From the NCBI GenBank assembly GCA_929200535.1, contig CAKMZV010000019.1, positions 1 through 44,893 on the forward strand: a stretch of DNA of 44,893 nucleotides, written 5' to 3'. The DNA is from an uncultured Gammaproteobacteria bacterium (GTDB taxonomy: Bacteria > Pseudomonadota > Gammaproteobacteria > CAKMZV01). A program made the position numbers and the translations under genes. Positions within the stretch are counted from its first letter, which is position 1. The number at the start of each line of letters is the position of its first letter. Shown here in pieces: positions 26,316 to 35,962 of the stretch. The notes under the pieces are model-generated. The model was not told where the DNA came from and made no database searches. It was given only the letters and a program-made list of their open reading frames with translations.

Positions 26316-28208
26316 CTACCCAACATCCGCCAAATCTCCCTTCTTCTCTAACCAAGCCTTGCGATCCACAATGCGTTTTTTACCCAACAATTGATCCATC
26401 ATATCCATTGAATTACTTTCAGCATCCACTGTTAGTTGTAATAAACGTCTGGTATCGGGATGCAAGGTTGATTCTCTAAGCTGTATCGGATTCATCTCCC
26501 CTAACCCTTTAAATCGTGTAATCTGTACCTTAGCATTACCTTTATAGTTATTAATAATATGATCACGTTCCTCAGCATCAATCGCATACCGCGTCTCCTT
26601 CCCCATATCAATACGATATAGTGGAGGCATCGCAATATAAATATGCCCTTTTTCGACCAATACACGAAAATGACGTAAAAACAACGCACATAACAATGTA
26701 GCAATATGCAAACCATCTGAATCAGCATCGGCAAGAATGCAAATCTTTCCATACCGCAAATTCTCCACACTATAAGAATTTGGATCAATCCCAAGTGCTA
26801 CTGAAATATCATGTATCTCTTCCGAAGCAAGTACTTGTTGGTGAGAGACTTCCCAAGTATTCAAAATTTTTCCTCGAAGTGGCATAACCGCTTGGAAACT
26901 CTTATCTCTTGCCTGTCTGGCAGAACCACCAGCAGAATCTCCCTCAACCAAAAATAATTCCGTCTGCTCAATATCCTGTGAAATGCAATCCGTTAATTTA
27001 CCTGGCAAAGCAGGACCACTGGCAATTTTTTTACGCACCGCTTTTTTACTGCTTTGTTGCCTTGTTCTTGCATTATCGATAATCGCCTCGCAAATCTTAC
27101 GCGACACATCCATATGCTGATTCAGCCACAAAGAAAAATTATCCTTCACCGTTTGAGAAACACGACCAGCAGCCTCACGTGAAGAAAGTCGCTCCTTAGT
27201 TTGCCCCAAAAACTGCGGATCCTTCATTTTAATTGACAACACATAGGTCAAATTTTTACACACATCATCACCCGTAATTTTCACTCCACGTGGCAATAAA
27301 TTATGAATATCCAAAAACTCACGAACTGCCTCTGTCAAACCTGTACGCAAACCATTCACATGAGTTCCTCCTTGTAGAGTCGGAATCGCATTGACATAAC
27401 TCTCCGTAATCGACTCACCAAACTCCAACAACCAACACAACGCCAAATCAACCTCTCCCTCATCCTCTTGGCTATTCATCACAATCACTTGTTGCGGCAC
27501 ACAAACCTCATCATTCAAACTCATCTGCAAATACTCAGCCAAGCCACCTGCATACTGCCACGTGACTTTCTCAGTCTCCATGTCAGCACTGGTCTCAATC
27601 TCTAATTCTATTTTCAATCCAGCACATAAAACCGCCTTAGCACGCAGAAATTTCTTAAGCCCTTTAATATCAAACTTTGCCGTCTCAAAAAATTTTTCAT
27701 CGGGATAAAAATGCACCATCGTTCCGGTATTTTTCTGCCCCACTTTATCAATAACACGCAAGGCATCCAAAGGAGCCCCATTGATAAAATCCATCGAATG
27801 CAACTCCCCACCCCGCTTAATCTGCACTCTCAAATTAGAGCTTAAAGCATTCACCACAGAAACTCCCACTCCATGCAAACCACCGGAAAACTGATAATTT
27901 GAATCCGAAAATTTACCACCTGCATGAAGAGTCGTCAAAATAACTTCAACCCCACTCTTCTTCTGCTCAGGATGCTCATCCACTGGCATCCCCCTGCCAT
28001 TATCTTCAACCCGCATCGAACCATCTAAAAATAAAATCACCTTAATAAAATCTGCAAACCCAGCCAATGCCTCATCCACGCTATTATCCACCACTTCCTG
28101 AGCGATATGATTGGGATTTAATGTATTGGTGTACATTCCTGGGCGTTTACGCACAGGATCTAATCCAGTTAATACCTCTATTGCCGAAGCATCATAATCC
28201 TTACTCAT
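26316..28208 (-). CDS. parE: DNA topoisomerase IV subunit B
   Basis: ParE is the ATPase subunit of topoisomerase IV, which unlinks daughter chromosomes together with ParC (not in this window). From MSKDYDASAIEVL (an ATG three codons upstream also exists) it has 630 residues. The ATPase domain shows EVVDNSVDEALAG, VEDNGRGMPVDEHPE and GGLHGVGVSVVNALS. The TOPRIM domain shows LFLVEGDSAGGSA and ILADADSDGLHIATLL. The DADSDGLHI form and the 630-residue length mark ParE and not GyrB. Its stop is four bases from mini-element A2 and its start 33 bases from element B1, so it stands alone between two insertions. Confidence 0.95.
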   Translation of the reverse strand: MSKDYDASAIEVLTGLDPVRKRPGMYTNTLNPNHIAQEVVDNSVDEALAGFADFIKVILFLDGSMRVEDNGRGMPVDEHPEQKKSGVEVILTTLHAGGKFSDSNYQFSGGLHGVGVSVVNALSSNLRVQIKRGGELHSMDFINGAPLDALRVIDKVGQKNTGTMVHFYPDEKFFETAKFDIKGLKKFLRAKAVLCAGLKIELEIETSADMETEKVTWQYAGGLAEYLQMSLNDEVCVPQQVIVMNSQEDEGEVDLALCWLLEFGESITESYVNAIPTLQGGTHVNGLRTGLTEAVREFLDIHNLLPRGVKITGDDVCKNLTYVLSIKMKDPQFLGQTKERLSSREAAGRVSQTVKDNFSLWLNQHMDVSRKICEAIIDNARTRQQSSKKAVRKKIASGPALPGKLTDCISQDIEQTELFLVEGDSAGGSARQARDKSFQAVMPLRGKILNTWEVSHQQVLASEEIHDISVALGIDPNSYSVENLRYGKICILADADSDGLHIATLLCALFLRHFRVLVEKGHIYIAMPPLYRIDMGKETRYAIDAEERDHIINNYKGNAKVQITRFKGLGEMNPIQLRESTLHPDTRRLLQLTVDAESNSMDMMDQLLGKKRIVDRKAWLEKKGDLADVG

Positions 28209-28240
28209 AAAATTCAATAATTTAATTCGTTAAAAATGGA

Positions 28241-28399
28241 AGACTATTGCATTAGGCTATGGAAAGAGTCGCACTTGAAAAAAATCCCATAATCGGTGTT
28301 GTCAATTTTGTTAAGACGGACGTATTGACTGCAATTGACGCCTTGATTATGAAATTTTTTTCTGCCTGCTTGTCCTCCCATAACCTAATGCAATAGTCT
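28241..28399. mobile_element. Type B palindromic mini-element (copy B1)
   Basis: A 159-bp palindrome with tips AGACTATTGCATTAGGCTAT and TAACCTAATGCAATAGTCT. Read on the minus strand it contains GGCGTCAATT, AATACGTCCGTCTT and AATTGACAAC, the same core order as in type A elements although the tips differ. It lies upstream of parE. Confidence 0.85.
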
Positions 28400-28500
28400 T
28401 TGGATAAAAACCCAAGTGATTCTTTGCTCGTCATTTTTTATACAAAGGGCTCTATATATGATATTGTATATGATTTTTTTCTTGTGCAAAGGTCTCAATA
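28400..28500. repeat. Stacked remnants of type A mini-elements
   Basis: After element B1, two separate right-hand type A tips can be seen: TACAAAGGGCTC near 28441-28452 and CTTGTGCAAAGGTCTC at about 28482-28497. There is no complete body. The gap between parE and murG has evidently taken several insertions and deletions. Confidence 0.5.
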
Positions 28501-28513
28501 TGTATGACGTTAT

Positions 28514-29626
28514 TCAAGATTTCATATTCTGCTGAATAATATCAACAATAGTCTCAGTCGCAGATAAATGGCAATGCAGTGCAGATTTATTATCGATAGC
28601 GGACAAGGGTTTTTGAGATTTTTTTTGTATGGTTTGATAAAGCTGATAAAGTTTTTCAGTGCAATTTTCTATTGTCAGGCTTTGATCACGAATAATCGCA
28701 TAATATTCCTCATATTGTTGATCCTTAGTTAAATGTAATGCATTGTAATATTGATGATCGTTCACCGCATAAGGATAAGGAATAAATAAAGCAGGACATT
28801 TTATAGAGGCAATTTCAGCAACGCTCATTGCTCCAGCACGAGCAATAATTAGGTTGGCTTGTTGGTAAAGTGTGGGCAGTTCATCACTAAATTCAATAAC
28901 ATTTGCTTTAGTGTTGTGTTGTTGGTAGTGTTGTTGAGTTTTTTCGAGATTATTTTTGCCACATTGATGGGTAATGGAAAGTGGCTGTGTGAGTTTTGTT
29001 TGTAAATTAGCAAGGGCTTGAGGAAGGATAGTGTTTATTTTTTGTGCTCCTAAGCTACCACCAACAATAAGTATATTAAAAGGGTTCGCTGGGTTTGTGT
29101 TTAGTGCTTGCGAGGGAAAATTTAGTAAAGGGTTAATGGGGTTACCTGTATGGATGAATTTTTTTTGATTATGATATTTAAAGCTATGAGGAAAGGCGTA
29201 GCAAACTTTATTGGCAAATAGACTACAGAATTTATTAGCTAAGCCAGGGATGGAGTTTTGCTCGTGAATAATCAGAGGAATTCTTTTAAAAAAGGCGGCA
29301 ATTGCCGTGGGCACAGAAACATAACCACCCATAACAAGCACAACATCAGGCTTTATTTTTTTAAGAAGTTGGCAAGCCTGTAGAGTCGCTTGAGCAAGAG
29401 TTATTGGCAATGCTAACCAACGCAAAATACCTTTTTTTCTCACCCCAGAAAACTGAATATGATGCATTGCAATGGAGTGTTTTGAGACAATTGTGTTTTC
29501 CATTCCATTAGGCGTTCCAACCCAGTTAATCTGATGTTGAAATATGGTTTTTTTTAGATATAGCGCAATATTTAAAGCAGGGATAATATGTCCCCCTGTA
29601 CCAGCAGCGGCAATGAGAATATTCAT
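28514..29626 (-). CDS. murG: UDP-GlcNAc transferase MurG
   Basis: MurG adds N-acetylglucosamine to lipid I, making lipid II on the inner face of the cytoplasmic membrane. The 370-residue protein has the N-terminal loop AAGTGGHIIPAL, LVMGGYVSVPTAIAAF, LIIHEQNSIPGLANK, and in the second domain ILIVGGSLGAQKIN and ARAGAMSVAEIASIKCPALF for UDP-sugar binding. It lies apart from the usual division and cell-wall cluster: here it follows lon by 21 bases on the minus strand, so it may be expressed with the protease genes. Confidence 0.95.
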   Translation of the reverse strand: MNILIAAAGTGGHIIPALNIALYLKKTIFQHQINWVGTPNGMENTIVSKHSIAMHHIQFSGVRKKGILRWLALPITLAQATLQACQLLKKIKPDVVLVMGGYVSVPTAIAAFFKRIPLIIHEQNSIPGLANKFCSLFANKVCYAFPHSFKYHNQKKFIHTGNPINPLLNFPSQALNTNPANPFNILIVGGSLGAQKINTILPQALANLQTKLTQPLSITHQCGKNNLEKTQQHYQQHNTKANVIEFSDELPTLYQQANLIIARAGAMSVAEIASIKCPALFIPYPYAVNDHQYYNALHLTKDQQYEEYYAIIRDQSLTIENCTEKLYQLYQTIQKKSQKPLSAIDNKSALHCHLSATETIVDIIQQNMKS

Positions 29627-29647
29627 ACCGTATGAAAAAAACCGCTT

Positions 29648-32047
29648 TTAATTAATTTTTTTTGTGCTGGTTAGCACATTTTTTTTCTCAAATACTGCTG
29701 GTGATATCGCCTTAGCAAAAGCAATCGAAAAGGTATCTGAGAATTGTTTGACCGGGTGGATAGTTAGGTCTTTGATAATATCTTCAGGGATGTCGGTAAG
29801 ATGACGACGATTTTCCTCTGGAATAATAACTGTTTTTAAGTTGCTACGTTTAGCCGCAAGGAGTTTTTGTTTTAACCCACCAATAGGTAATACTTCACCT
29901 CTTAGGGTAATTTCTCCAGTAACGGCGAGTTCACTTAAAATAGGATTATTGCTGAGATTTGAAGCTAAGGCTAAGGTAATAGCAAGCCCAGCACTCGGTC
30001 CATCTTTAGGCGTTGCTCCTTCGGGTACGTGAATATGAATATCTTTTTGTGTAAAAACCACTGGATCAATGCCAAGTTGCAGATGATAACTACGCACAAG
30101 GCTATAGGCTGTTTGCATAGATTCTTGCATTACTTCGCCGAGCTTTCCAGTATAGGTGAGCTTTCCTTTGCCTGGATATGAGGCTGTTTCAATGGTGAGA
30201 ATATCACCTCCTACACGATTCCAAGCCAAACCAACAATAATCCCCACTTGGTTTTTCTTGATTGCAGTATTGTACTGAAAAGGAGGTGCTCCCAATAAAT
30301 CTATAATTTTTTCATCGGTCAATTTAATGGGTAATTTTTCTTTTTTGGTGAGTGCAATATGTACGGTTTTACGGCACAACTTGGCAAGTTTTCTTTCTAA
30401 TGAACGCACCCCAGCTTCACGTGTGTATTGTTGAATAATTGTCGGAATTGTCTTGGGAGTTAAATGCAATTCATTATTTTTCAAGCCATTTTTTTTCTTT
30501 TGTTTTGGGAGGAGAAAATTTTTGGCAATTTTTTGTTTTTCTATATCTGTGTATCCTGATAGCTCGATAATATCCATTCGGTCTAATAGTGCTTCGGGAA
30601 TTTGATAGCTATTTGAAGTGGCAATAAATAAAACCTCAGAGAGGTCATATTCAATTTCTAAATAGTGATCACTAAAAGAATGATTTTGCTCGGGATCCAA
30701 TACTTCTAATAGAGCAGAAGCAGGATCACCACGAAAATCCATTGACATTTTATCAATCTCATCAAGTAAAAAAAGCGGGTTTTTAACTTTTGATTGGGTA
30801 ATTTTTTGCAGTATTTTACCAGGCATTGAGCCAATATAAGTGCGCCTGTGCCCACGTATTTCTGCTTCATCTCGCACACCACCTAAAGCCATTCTAACGT
30901 AGTTTCTACCGGTAGCACGAGCAATGGATTCTGCCAAAGAGGTTTTTCCCACACCTGGGGGACCAACTAAACAAATAATACGCCCGCCGGTTTTTTCTGT
31001 GCGTTGTTGTACCGCAAGATGTTCTAAAATTAATTCTTTAACTTCTTCTAAGCCATAATGATCTTTATTAAGTAAATTTTCCGCTTTTGTAATATCAATT
31101 GAAGCCTCTGTACTCTCGTTCCAAGGGAGATTTAATAAGGTATCAATGTAGTTTCGAATCACAGAAGCTTCGGGAGTTTGGGAGGGCATTAAACTCAATT
31201 TTTTAAATTCAGAGGTGGCTTTTTTATGAGCATGCTCTGGTAACTCAGCATTATCAATAGCTTCTTTTAATAACTCCAACTCATCAACAGAATCTTCATT
31301 GCCAAGCTGTTGACGGATAACTTTCATTTTCTCATTAAGAAAGAAATCTCGATGTGTTTTATCAATATTTTGTTTAACTTGGTCATTCAGACTATGATCT
31401 AAAGTTGTCGTTTCAATCATAATAAGAATAATCTCAATCAATGTTGTACAACGCTTCAAGGTATTAAGTTGTTTTAAAATATTGATTTTGTGTTTTAAAT
31501 CAATTGGTAAGATACTCGCAATTTTATCGGCAGTATTACTGGGATTTTGCACGGATAATTCTTTGATTGCATTGAGATCTTGAAACTTTGAAGTCGCTTT
31601 TGAAAATTCGGTTGTTACTTTAATTAAACGTGCTATCGCTTGTCTCAAGCGTTCATTATCTTTAATACTTTTGGGAGGTATATCGGATAATGGTTGATAG
31701 CTTGCACGAAGATAAGATTCCTCTGAATTGATTTCAGTCAGTTTAACGCGTTGTAATCCCTTAACAACCACTTTAGTTGCTTGTTGTTTTAAGTGAATAC
31801 GGTTAACCACTTTCCCAATGGTCGCATATTGATATAAATCTTCAGATGCTACTTGATTATCACTTTGTTCTCGTTGTTTTTTTTGAGTAACTAATAGCAA
31901 TAAATTATTTGAATTTGTAGCCACTTTCAACGCTTCCATAGAAGCTGGTCTGCCAACCATAATACTCACTTCTGTTTGAGGAAATACCACCATATCTTTG
32001 AGTGGCAACACAGGAACATAGGAAATAGGCAGCGTAGAATCAAGCAT
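29648..32047 (-). CDS. lon: ATP-dependent protease Lon
   Basis: Lon degrades misfolded and short-lived regulatory proteins in the cytosol. The 799-residue chain has the LonN substrate-binding domain (VLPLKDMVVFPQTEVSIMVG), a coiled-coil linker, the AAA module with Walker A GPPGVGKT and Walker B PLFLLDEIDKM, and the C-terminal protease domain with the Ser-Lys dyad: S685 in PKDGPSAGLA and K728 in PIGGLKQKLLAAKR. Spacing of the dyad (43 residues) equals the E. coli enzyme. It follows clpX by 16 bases in the standard clpP-clpX-lon order. No heat-shock promoter was identified. Confidence 0.97.
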   Translation of the reverse strand: MLDSTLPISYVPVLPLKDMVVFPQTEVSIMVGRPASMEALKVATNSNNLLLLVTQKKQREQSDNQVASEDLYQYATIGKVVNRIHLKQQATKVVVKGLQRVKLTEINSEESYLRASYQPLSDIPPKSIKDNERLRQAIARLIKVTTEFSKATSKFQDLNAIKELSVQNPSNTADKIASILPIDLKHKINILKQLNTLKRCTTLIEIILIMIETTTLDHSLNDQVKQNIDKTHRDFFLNEKMKVIRQQLGNEDSVDELELLKEAIDNAELPEHAHKKATSEFKKLSLMPSQTPEASVIRNYIDTLLNLPWNESTEASIDITKAENLLNKDHYGLEEVKELILEHLAVQQRTEKTGGRIICLVGPPGVGKTSLAESIARATGRNYVRMALGGVRDEAEIRGHRRTYIGSMPGKILQKITQSKVKNPLFLLDEIDKMSMDFRGDPASALLEVLDPEQNHSFSDHYLEIEYDLSEVLFIATSNSYQIPEALLDRMDIIELSGYTDIEKQKIAKNFLLPKQKKKNGLKNNELHLTPKTIPTIIQQYTREAGVRSLERKLAKLCRKTVHIALTKKEKLPIKLTDEKIIDLLGAPPFQYNTAIKKNQVGIIVGLAWNRVGGDILTIETASYPGKGKLTYTGKLGEVMQESMQTAYSLVRSYHLQLGIDPVVFTQKDIHIHVPEGATPKDGPSAGLAITLALASNLSNNPILSELAVTGEITLRGEVLPIGGLKQKLLAAKRSNLKTVIIPEENRRHLTDIPEDIIKDLTIHPVKQFSDTFSIAFAKAISPAVFEKKNVLTSTKKIN

Positions 32048-32063
32048 AATTTACGTAATTATT

Positions 32064-33332
32064 TTAAGCAATTTTTTTCTCGTGATAAACCAAGTTTGGT
32101 TGAGCATTATTTTGAACAACAGATTTTGTAATATAAACTTTTTCGATTTCTTGATCTGGCAGGTTATACATTACATCTAATAATAACTCTTCTAAAATCG
32201 AGCGCAAACCACGTGCCCCCGTTTGCTGAGCAAGGCATTTTTGAGCAATGGCTCCTAAAGCTCCTGGACTAAATTCCAAGTTACTATTTTCCATTCTAAA
32301 CATTTTTTGGTATTGCTTTACCAGTGCATTTTTAGGCTCTATGAGAATACGTTTTAAATCCTTCTCGCTTAGTTGTTGTAAGACAACTCGAACAGGTAGG
32401 CGACCAACAAATTCAGGAATCAATCCGTAGCGTACAATGTCATTATCTTGTGCTTGTTGCATCAAATTATATTCATCATAAGAATTATTCAGTGCTGAAA
32501 GTTCGGCATTAAAACCTACGTTATGTGCTGTTTGTGTACGCTCTTCAATGATTTTATCAAGTCCATCAAAAGCTCCTCCACAAATAAATAAAATATTTGA
32601 GGTATTGACAGACAAAGCCTCTTGTTGAGGATGCTTACGCCCACCCTTAGGAGGGACGTTAGCAATCGTACCTTCAATCAGTTTTAGCAATGCTTGTTGC
32701 ACCCCTTCACCAGAGACATCACGAGTGATAGAGGTGTTTTCGGATTTGCGACTAATTTTATCAATTTCATCAATATAGATAATTCCCTGCTCTGCTTTTT
32801 TAATATCGTAATTACAAGTTTGTAAGAGGCGCAAAATCACTGTTTCCACATCATCACCGACATAGCCAGATTCTGTTAGCGTGGTAGCATCAGCAATAGC
32901 AAAGGGGACATTGAGCAACTTAGCTAAGGTTTGAGCTAATAAAGTTTTTCCTGTGCCAGTAGGTCCAATCAGCAATATATTCGTTTTGTTGATTTCAGTA
33001 TCGTCAACCTCTTTAGAAGAAAGGTGCTTTAATCTTAGATAATGGTTATAAACTGCCACCGCTAAGACTTTCTTAGCTTGTTCTTGCCCAATAATATAAT
33101 CATCTAAAGAACGATGAATTGCTTTTGGAGTTGTAGTGGCTTCACCTTGAAGTTCATCACTTAAATTTGATGAAGAAGCCGTATATTCATCAAGAATATC
33201 TAAACAAAATAAAACACATTCATTGCAAATATATGCTTCTGGACCGGCAATTAATTTCGCAACATCTTTCTCCGTTTTACCACAGAAAGAACACTTTACG
33301 ATTGAGGCTTCGAGCGTTTTTTTTGAGGACAT
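32064..33332 (-). CDS. clpX: ATP-dependent Clp protease ATPase subunit ClpX
   Basis: ClpX unfolds tagged proteins and feeds them to ClpP. The start [20 protein letters not shown] gives 422 residues, the usual length. The frame stays open a further 47 codons upstream into mini-element A3, encoding a hydrophobic stretch, but that is not native. Visible parts are the zinc-binding domain (CSFC and CNEC), Walker A GPTGTGKT, pore loop SGYVGDD, Walker [11 protein letters not shown], the sensor region and the C-terminal helical domain ending in [15 protein letters not shown]. The insertion separates it from clpP by about 200 bases, so its expression may depend on read-through or a promoter inside the element. 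Confidence 0.96.
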   Translation of the reverse strand: MSSKKTLEASIVKCSFCGKTEKDVAKLIAGPEAYICNECVLFCLDILDEYTASSSNLSDELQGEATTTPKAIHRSLDDYIIGQEQAKKVLAVAVYNHYLRLKHLSSKEVDDTEINKTNILLIGPTGTGKTLLAQTLAKLLNVPFAIADATTLTESGYVGDDVETVILRLLQTCNYDIKKAEQGIIYIDEIDKISRKSENTSITRDVSGEGVQQALLKLIEGTIANVPPKGGRKHPQQEALSVNTSNILFICGGAFDGLDKIIEERTQTAHNVGFNAELSALNNSYDEYNLMQQAQDNDIVRYGLIPEFVGRLPVRVVLQQLSEKDLKRILIEPKNALVKQYQKMFRMENSNLEFSPGALGAIAQKCLAQQTGARGLRSILEELLLDVMYNLPDQEIEKVYITKSVVQNNAQPNLVYHEKKIA

Positions 33333-33374
33333 TGGCTGTTGATTATTTGATGGATTATTGAAAATAATTAAACT

Positions 33375-33533
33375 GAGACCTGTGCATAAAAGTATGGCAA
33401 AAGAAAAAAGATAAAAAATCGTTTTGATTGAGGCGTGAAATGAAGCTAATACGTCCGTCTTCGCAAATTTCACAACGAAAATCAGAGCGATTTTTTACTT
33501 TTTTACTTGTCATATCTTTTGTGCAAAGGTCTC
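33375..33533. mobile_element. Type A palindromic mini-element (copy A3) between clpP and clpX
   Basis: A 159-bp copy nearly identical to A2, with tips GAGACCTGTGCATAAAAG and CTTTTGTGCAAAGGTCTC. The stem GTGAAAT / ATTTCAC and the loop AATACGTCCGTCTT are conserved. One end lies three bases from the clpP stop codon, the other 43 bases from the clpX start, inside a normally co-transcribed pair. Confidence 0.88.
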
Positions 33534-33536
33534 AAA

Positions 33537-34193
33537 CTAAGAACGCTTATCAATTACATTATCGATAAGCCCATAATCTTTTGCTTCTTGGGCTGTTAAA
33601 AAATTATCTCTATCGGTATCTTGAGCTATTTTTTCAATCGGTTGCCCAGTGTGTTTTTTTAATATCTCATTCAGCTTTTGTTTAGTTTTTATAATTTCAT
33701 TAGCGTGGATTTCAATATCACTCGCTTGCCCTGAAATACCACCAAGTGGTTGATGAATCATTACTTTAGAATTAGGTAAACAAAAGCGTTTTTCCTTTTC
33801 ACCAGCCGCTAATAGCAAAGCTCCCATACTGGCAGCTTGCCCAACACAAATAGTACTGACATTTGGTTTAATAAATTGCATTGTATCGTAAATAGCCATC
33901 CCTGCACTCACCGAACCTCCTGGAGAATTGATATAAAAATGAATATCTTTTTCTGGATTTTCCGACTCCAAAAAAAGCATTTGTGCAATAATAACATTAG
34001 ACGTATTATCATTAACTTCACCAACAAGAAAAATAACTCGCTCCCGCAATAAACGAGAATAAATATCATAAGCTCGCTCGTTACGCCCTGTGGTTTCGAT
34101 TACCATAGGTACAAGCCCTAAGTTTTTGGTTTGTTCAGTGTTTTGGTGAATTGAAGAGTGAAGATTATTCATAAGCGAGGAATGGTTTTTCAT
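33537..34193 (-). CDS. clpP: ATP-dependent Clp protease proteolytic subunit
   Basis: ClpP forms the barrel-shaped serine protease that works with ClpX. The 218-residue product has the mature core [20 protein letters not shown] after a short N-terminal propeptide-like segment, and the catalytic triad S122 in [15 protein letters not shown]147 in [14 protein letters not shown] and the Asp in DTDRDNFL near residue 196. The [17 protein letters not shown] block forms the oxyanion region. It starts six bases after the stop of tig, the classic tig-clpP order. Confidence 0.97.
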   Translation of the reverse strand: MKNHSSLMNNLHSSIHQNTEQTKNLGLVPMVIETTGRNERAYDIYSRLLRERVIFLVGEVNDNTSNVIIAQMLFLESENPEKDIHFYINSPGGSVSAGMAIYDTMQFIKPNVSTICVGQAASMGALLLAAGEKEKRFCLPNSKVMIHQPLGGISGQASDIEIHANEIIKTKQKLNEILKKHTGQPIEKIAQDTDRDNFLTAQEAKDYGLIDNVIDKRS

Positions 34194-34199
34194 TTAGGA

Positions 34200-35555
34200 T
34201 TATTGAGGAAAAACGGTTTTAGAAAGTTTTTCAAGGTCATCGTTATGCTTTTGTATTTCAGTAATTTTAGCCTTTTCATAAATAGCATTATGTACTTGTT
34301 CCATCATATTTCGACTTTCTAACTCTTTTTTTACCTGAGGCAGTTGAGGCGATTTTTTAAATGCCTCAATGTCTCCCTTAAAATATTGCTGACACAAATT
34401 AGCTAACTGCATATCAATCGCTTTAGTGTCTAACTTGACCTCCTTTTCCTTTGTAATTGCTCGATAAATCAACGCCAATTTACAACGCTCATAGGCTTGT
34501 TTTTCCACCTGTTCTTCTTGCTCTTTAGATAGCGGAGGTGCTTCCTTGGCATTATTTGGATCTTGTTGCGCACTTTGTTGTTGAATTTCTGATTTTAAAA
34601 TATTTTTTTCTTCTTCAATATGCGTTTGAGGAACAATAAATTTGTGTGATTGAAGTAAAGCGTCTTGCAAGACCCGATGATTATAATTATTCAGTGTTTG
34701 CTCCAACTGTATTGAACATTCGCTCTTTGCGAAGTCTTTAAGTTGCTCTACGCCCCCCTCTTCAATACCCATTTTTTTCAAAAATTCCGCATCATCAAGT
34801 GCTGGGACTTTTGCAGCATTAATGTTTTTTACCGTGATTGTAAAGATTGCTTTTTTCTCACTAAGGGTTTGTTCGCCATATCCTTTTGGAAAGGTAAAAG
34901 AGACGGTTTTTTGTACCCCTTCGGCAGTGCCATAAAGTGCTTTTTCAAATTCAGGAAGCATCTGCTTTTCTCCAAGCGTGACTGGAAAGTCAGTTGCCTG
35001 ATTGCCATCAAAAGTAGAGCCGTCTTCCAGTTTGCCTTCAAAATCAATAATCACTTGATCTCCTTCTACTGCCTCACTACCAACAATTTTAGGCTCCCAA
35101 GTACGGGCATAATTTTGATATTTTTTAAGTTGTGCTTCTATATCCTCATCTTTTATTAGAGGTATATAGCGATTAATTTTTAGTTTTTCTAAATTAGTTA
35201 GCTCCACCTCGGGCAATTTTTCAACCACTGCGGTGAATGATATTTTTTCTAAATTATCATAATTCAATTGTTCAAAAACACCCATTCCAGCTGGAGTGAT
35301 TTCTTCTTGCACCAGTGCTTGACGATAAGCCTCTTGTATCTCATCTTGCACAATTTCCCACTTAACATCTTCCTCATACTTGGATTGGACAACAGAAATA
35401 GGAACCTTGCCGGGGCGAAAGCCAGCCATTTTGACTGTTTTACTAAGATTATTTAATTTTTGCTTGATTTTTTTATCAAGATCTTTTGAAGAGCAAATAA
35501 CTTCTAAACGATATTCAAGGCTATTTTTTTTTGGTTTTTGTACGCTAACTTCCAT
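34200..35555 (-). CDS. tig: Trigger factor, ribosome-associated chaperone
   Basis: Trigger factor binds the ribosome near the exit tunnel and shields new chains; it also has peptidyl-prolyl isomerase activity. The 451-residue protein shows the ribosome-docking signature GFRPGKVP (about residues 46-53), the FKBP-like domain with GDQVIIDFEGKLEDGSTFDG and FPVTLGEKQMLPEFEKAL, and a long helical C-terminal arm domain ending KLSKTVFPQ. A Gln/Ala-rich segment (EIQQQSAQQDPNNAKEAPP) around residues 330-350 looks like a flexible insertion. It heads the minus-strand tig-clpP-clpX-lon unit and is divergent from era. Confidence 0.96.
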   Translation of the reverse strand: MEVSVQKPKKNSLEYRLEVICSSKDLDKKIKQKLNNLSKTVKMAGFRPGKVPISVVQSKYEEDVKWEIVQDEIQEAYRQALVQEEITPAGMGVFEQLNYDNLEKISFTAVVEKLPEVELTNLEKLKINRYIPLIKDEDIEAQLKKYQNYARTWEPKIVGSEAVEGDQVIIDFEGKLEDGSTFDGNQATDFPVTLGEKQMLPEFEKALYGTAEGVQKTVSFTFPKGYGEQTLSEKKAIFTITVKNINAAKVPALDDAEFLKKMGIEEGGVEQLKDFAKSECSIQLEQTLNNYNHRVLQDALLQSHKFIVPQTHIEEEKNILKSEIQQQSAQQDPNNAKEAPPLSKEQEEQVEKQAYERCKLALIYRAITKEKEVKLDTKAIDMQLANLCQQYFKGDIEAFKKSPQLPQVKKELESRNMMEQVHNAIYEKAKITEIQKHNDDLEKLSKTVFPQ

Positions 35556-35642
35556 TATGATTACTTTGTGCTATTTTGAGGATTTTGCAAGATATTTGGC
35601 AAATGAAAAAAAAGAAACTTTTGTCTAAACTTTTGTCTCATT

Positions 35643-35800
35643 AGACCTTTGCATAAAAGTATGGCAAAAGAAAAAAGATAAAAAATCGTTCTGATTAAGG
35701 CGTGAAACGCAGCTAATACGTCCGTCTTCGCAAGTTTCACAATGAAAATCAGGACGTTTTTTTACTTTTTTACTTGTCATATCTTTTGTGCAAAAGTCTC
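35643..35800. mobile_element. Type A palindromic mini-element (copy A4)
   Basis: A 158-bp copy with tips AGACCTTTGCATAAAAG and CTTTTGTGCAAAAGTCTC. Inner stem GTGAAAC (35702-35708) pairs with GTTTCAC (35734-35740); relative to A2 and A3 both sides changed together, keeping the pairing. The loop AATACGTCCGTCTT is unchanged. It lies in the tig/era divergent gap, 87 bases from the tig start. Confidence 0.85.
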
Positions 35801-35962
35801 CTAATAAGACCTTTATAATTGTATATCAAGAGACAGCTTTTATTAAAATCTTATCAAAACATATTGAGACTTTTGCACAAAAGATATGACAAGGTCTCAT
35901 ATTATGTTTTTCTTCTCTGCAATTTTTAATATTTATTCTAATAATTTATATGGATAGTCGTA
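35801..35962. repeat. Rest of the tig/era gap with a mini-element stub
   Basis: GAGACTTTTGCACAAAAG at 35866-35883 is followed within a few bases by AAGGTCTC (to 35898): both tips of a type A element with the body missing. Another tip fragment AGACCTTTATAATTG occurs at about 35818. The final 60 bases before era are AT-rich and must include its promoter, which I could not pin down. Confidence 0.55.

Noticed and set aside
33333-33473. A 47-codon N-terminal extension of ClpX with a membrane-like segment
   Set aside because: It is encoded by mini-element A3 and spacer, has no ClpX similarity, and the normal start before the zinc-binding domain gives the usual length.
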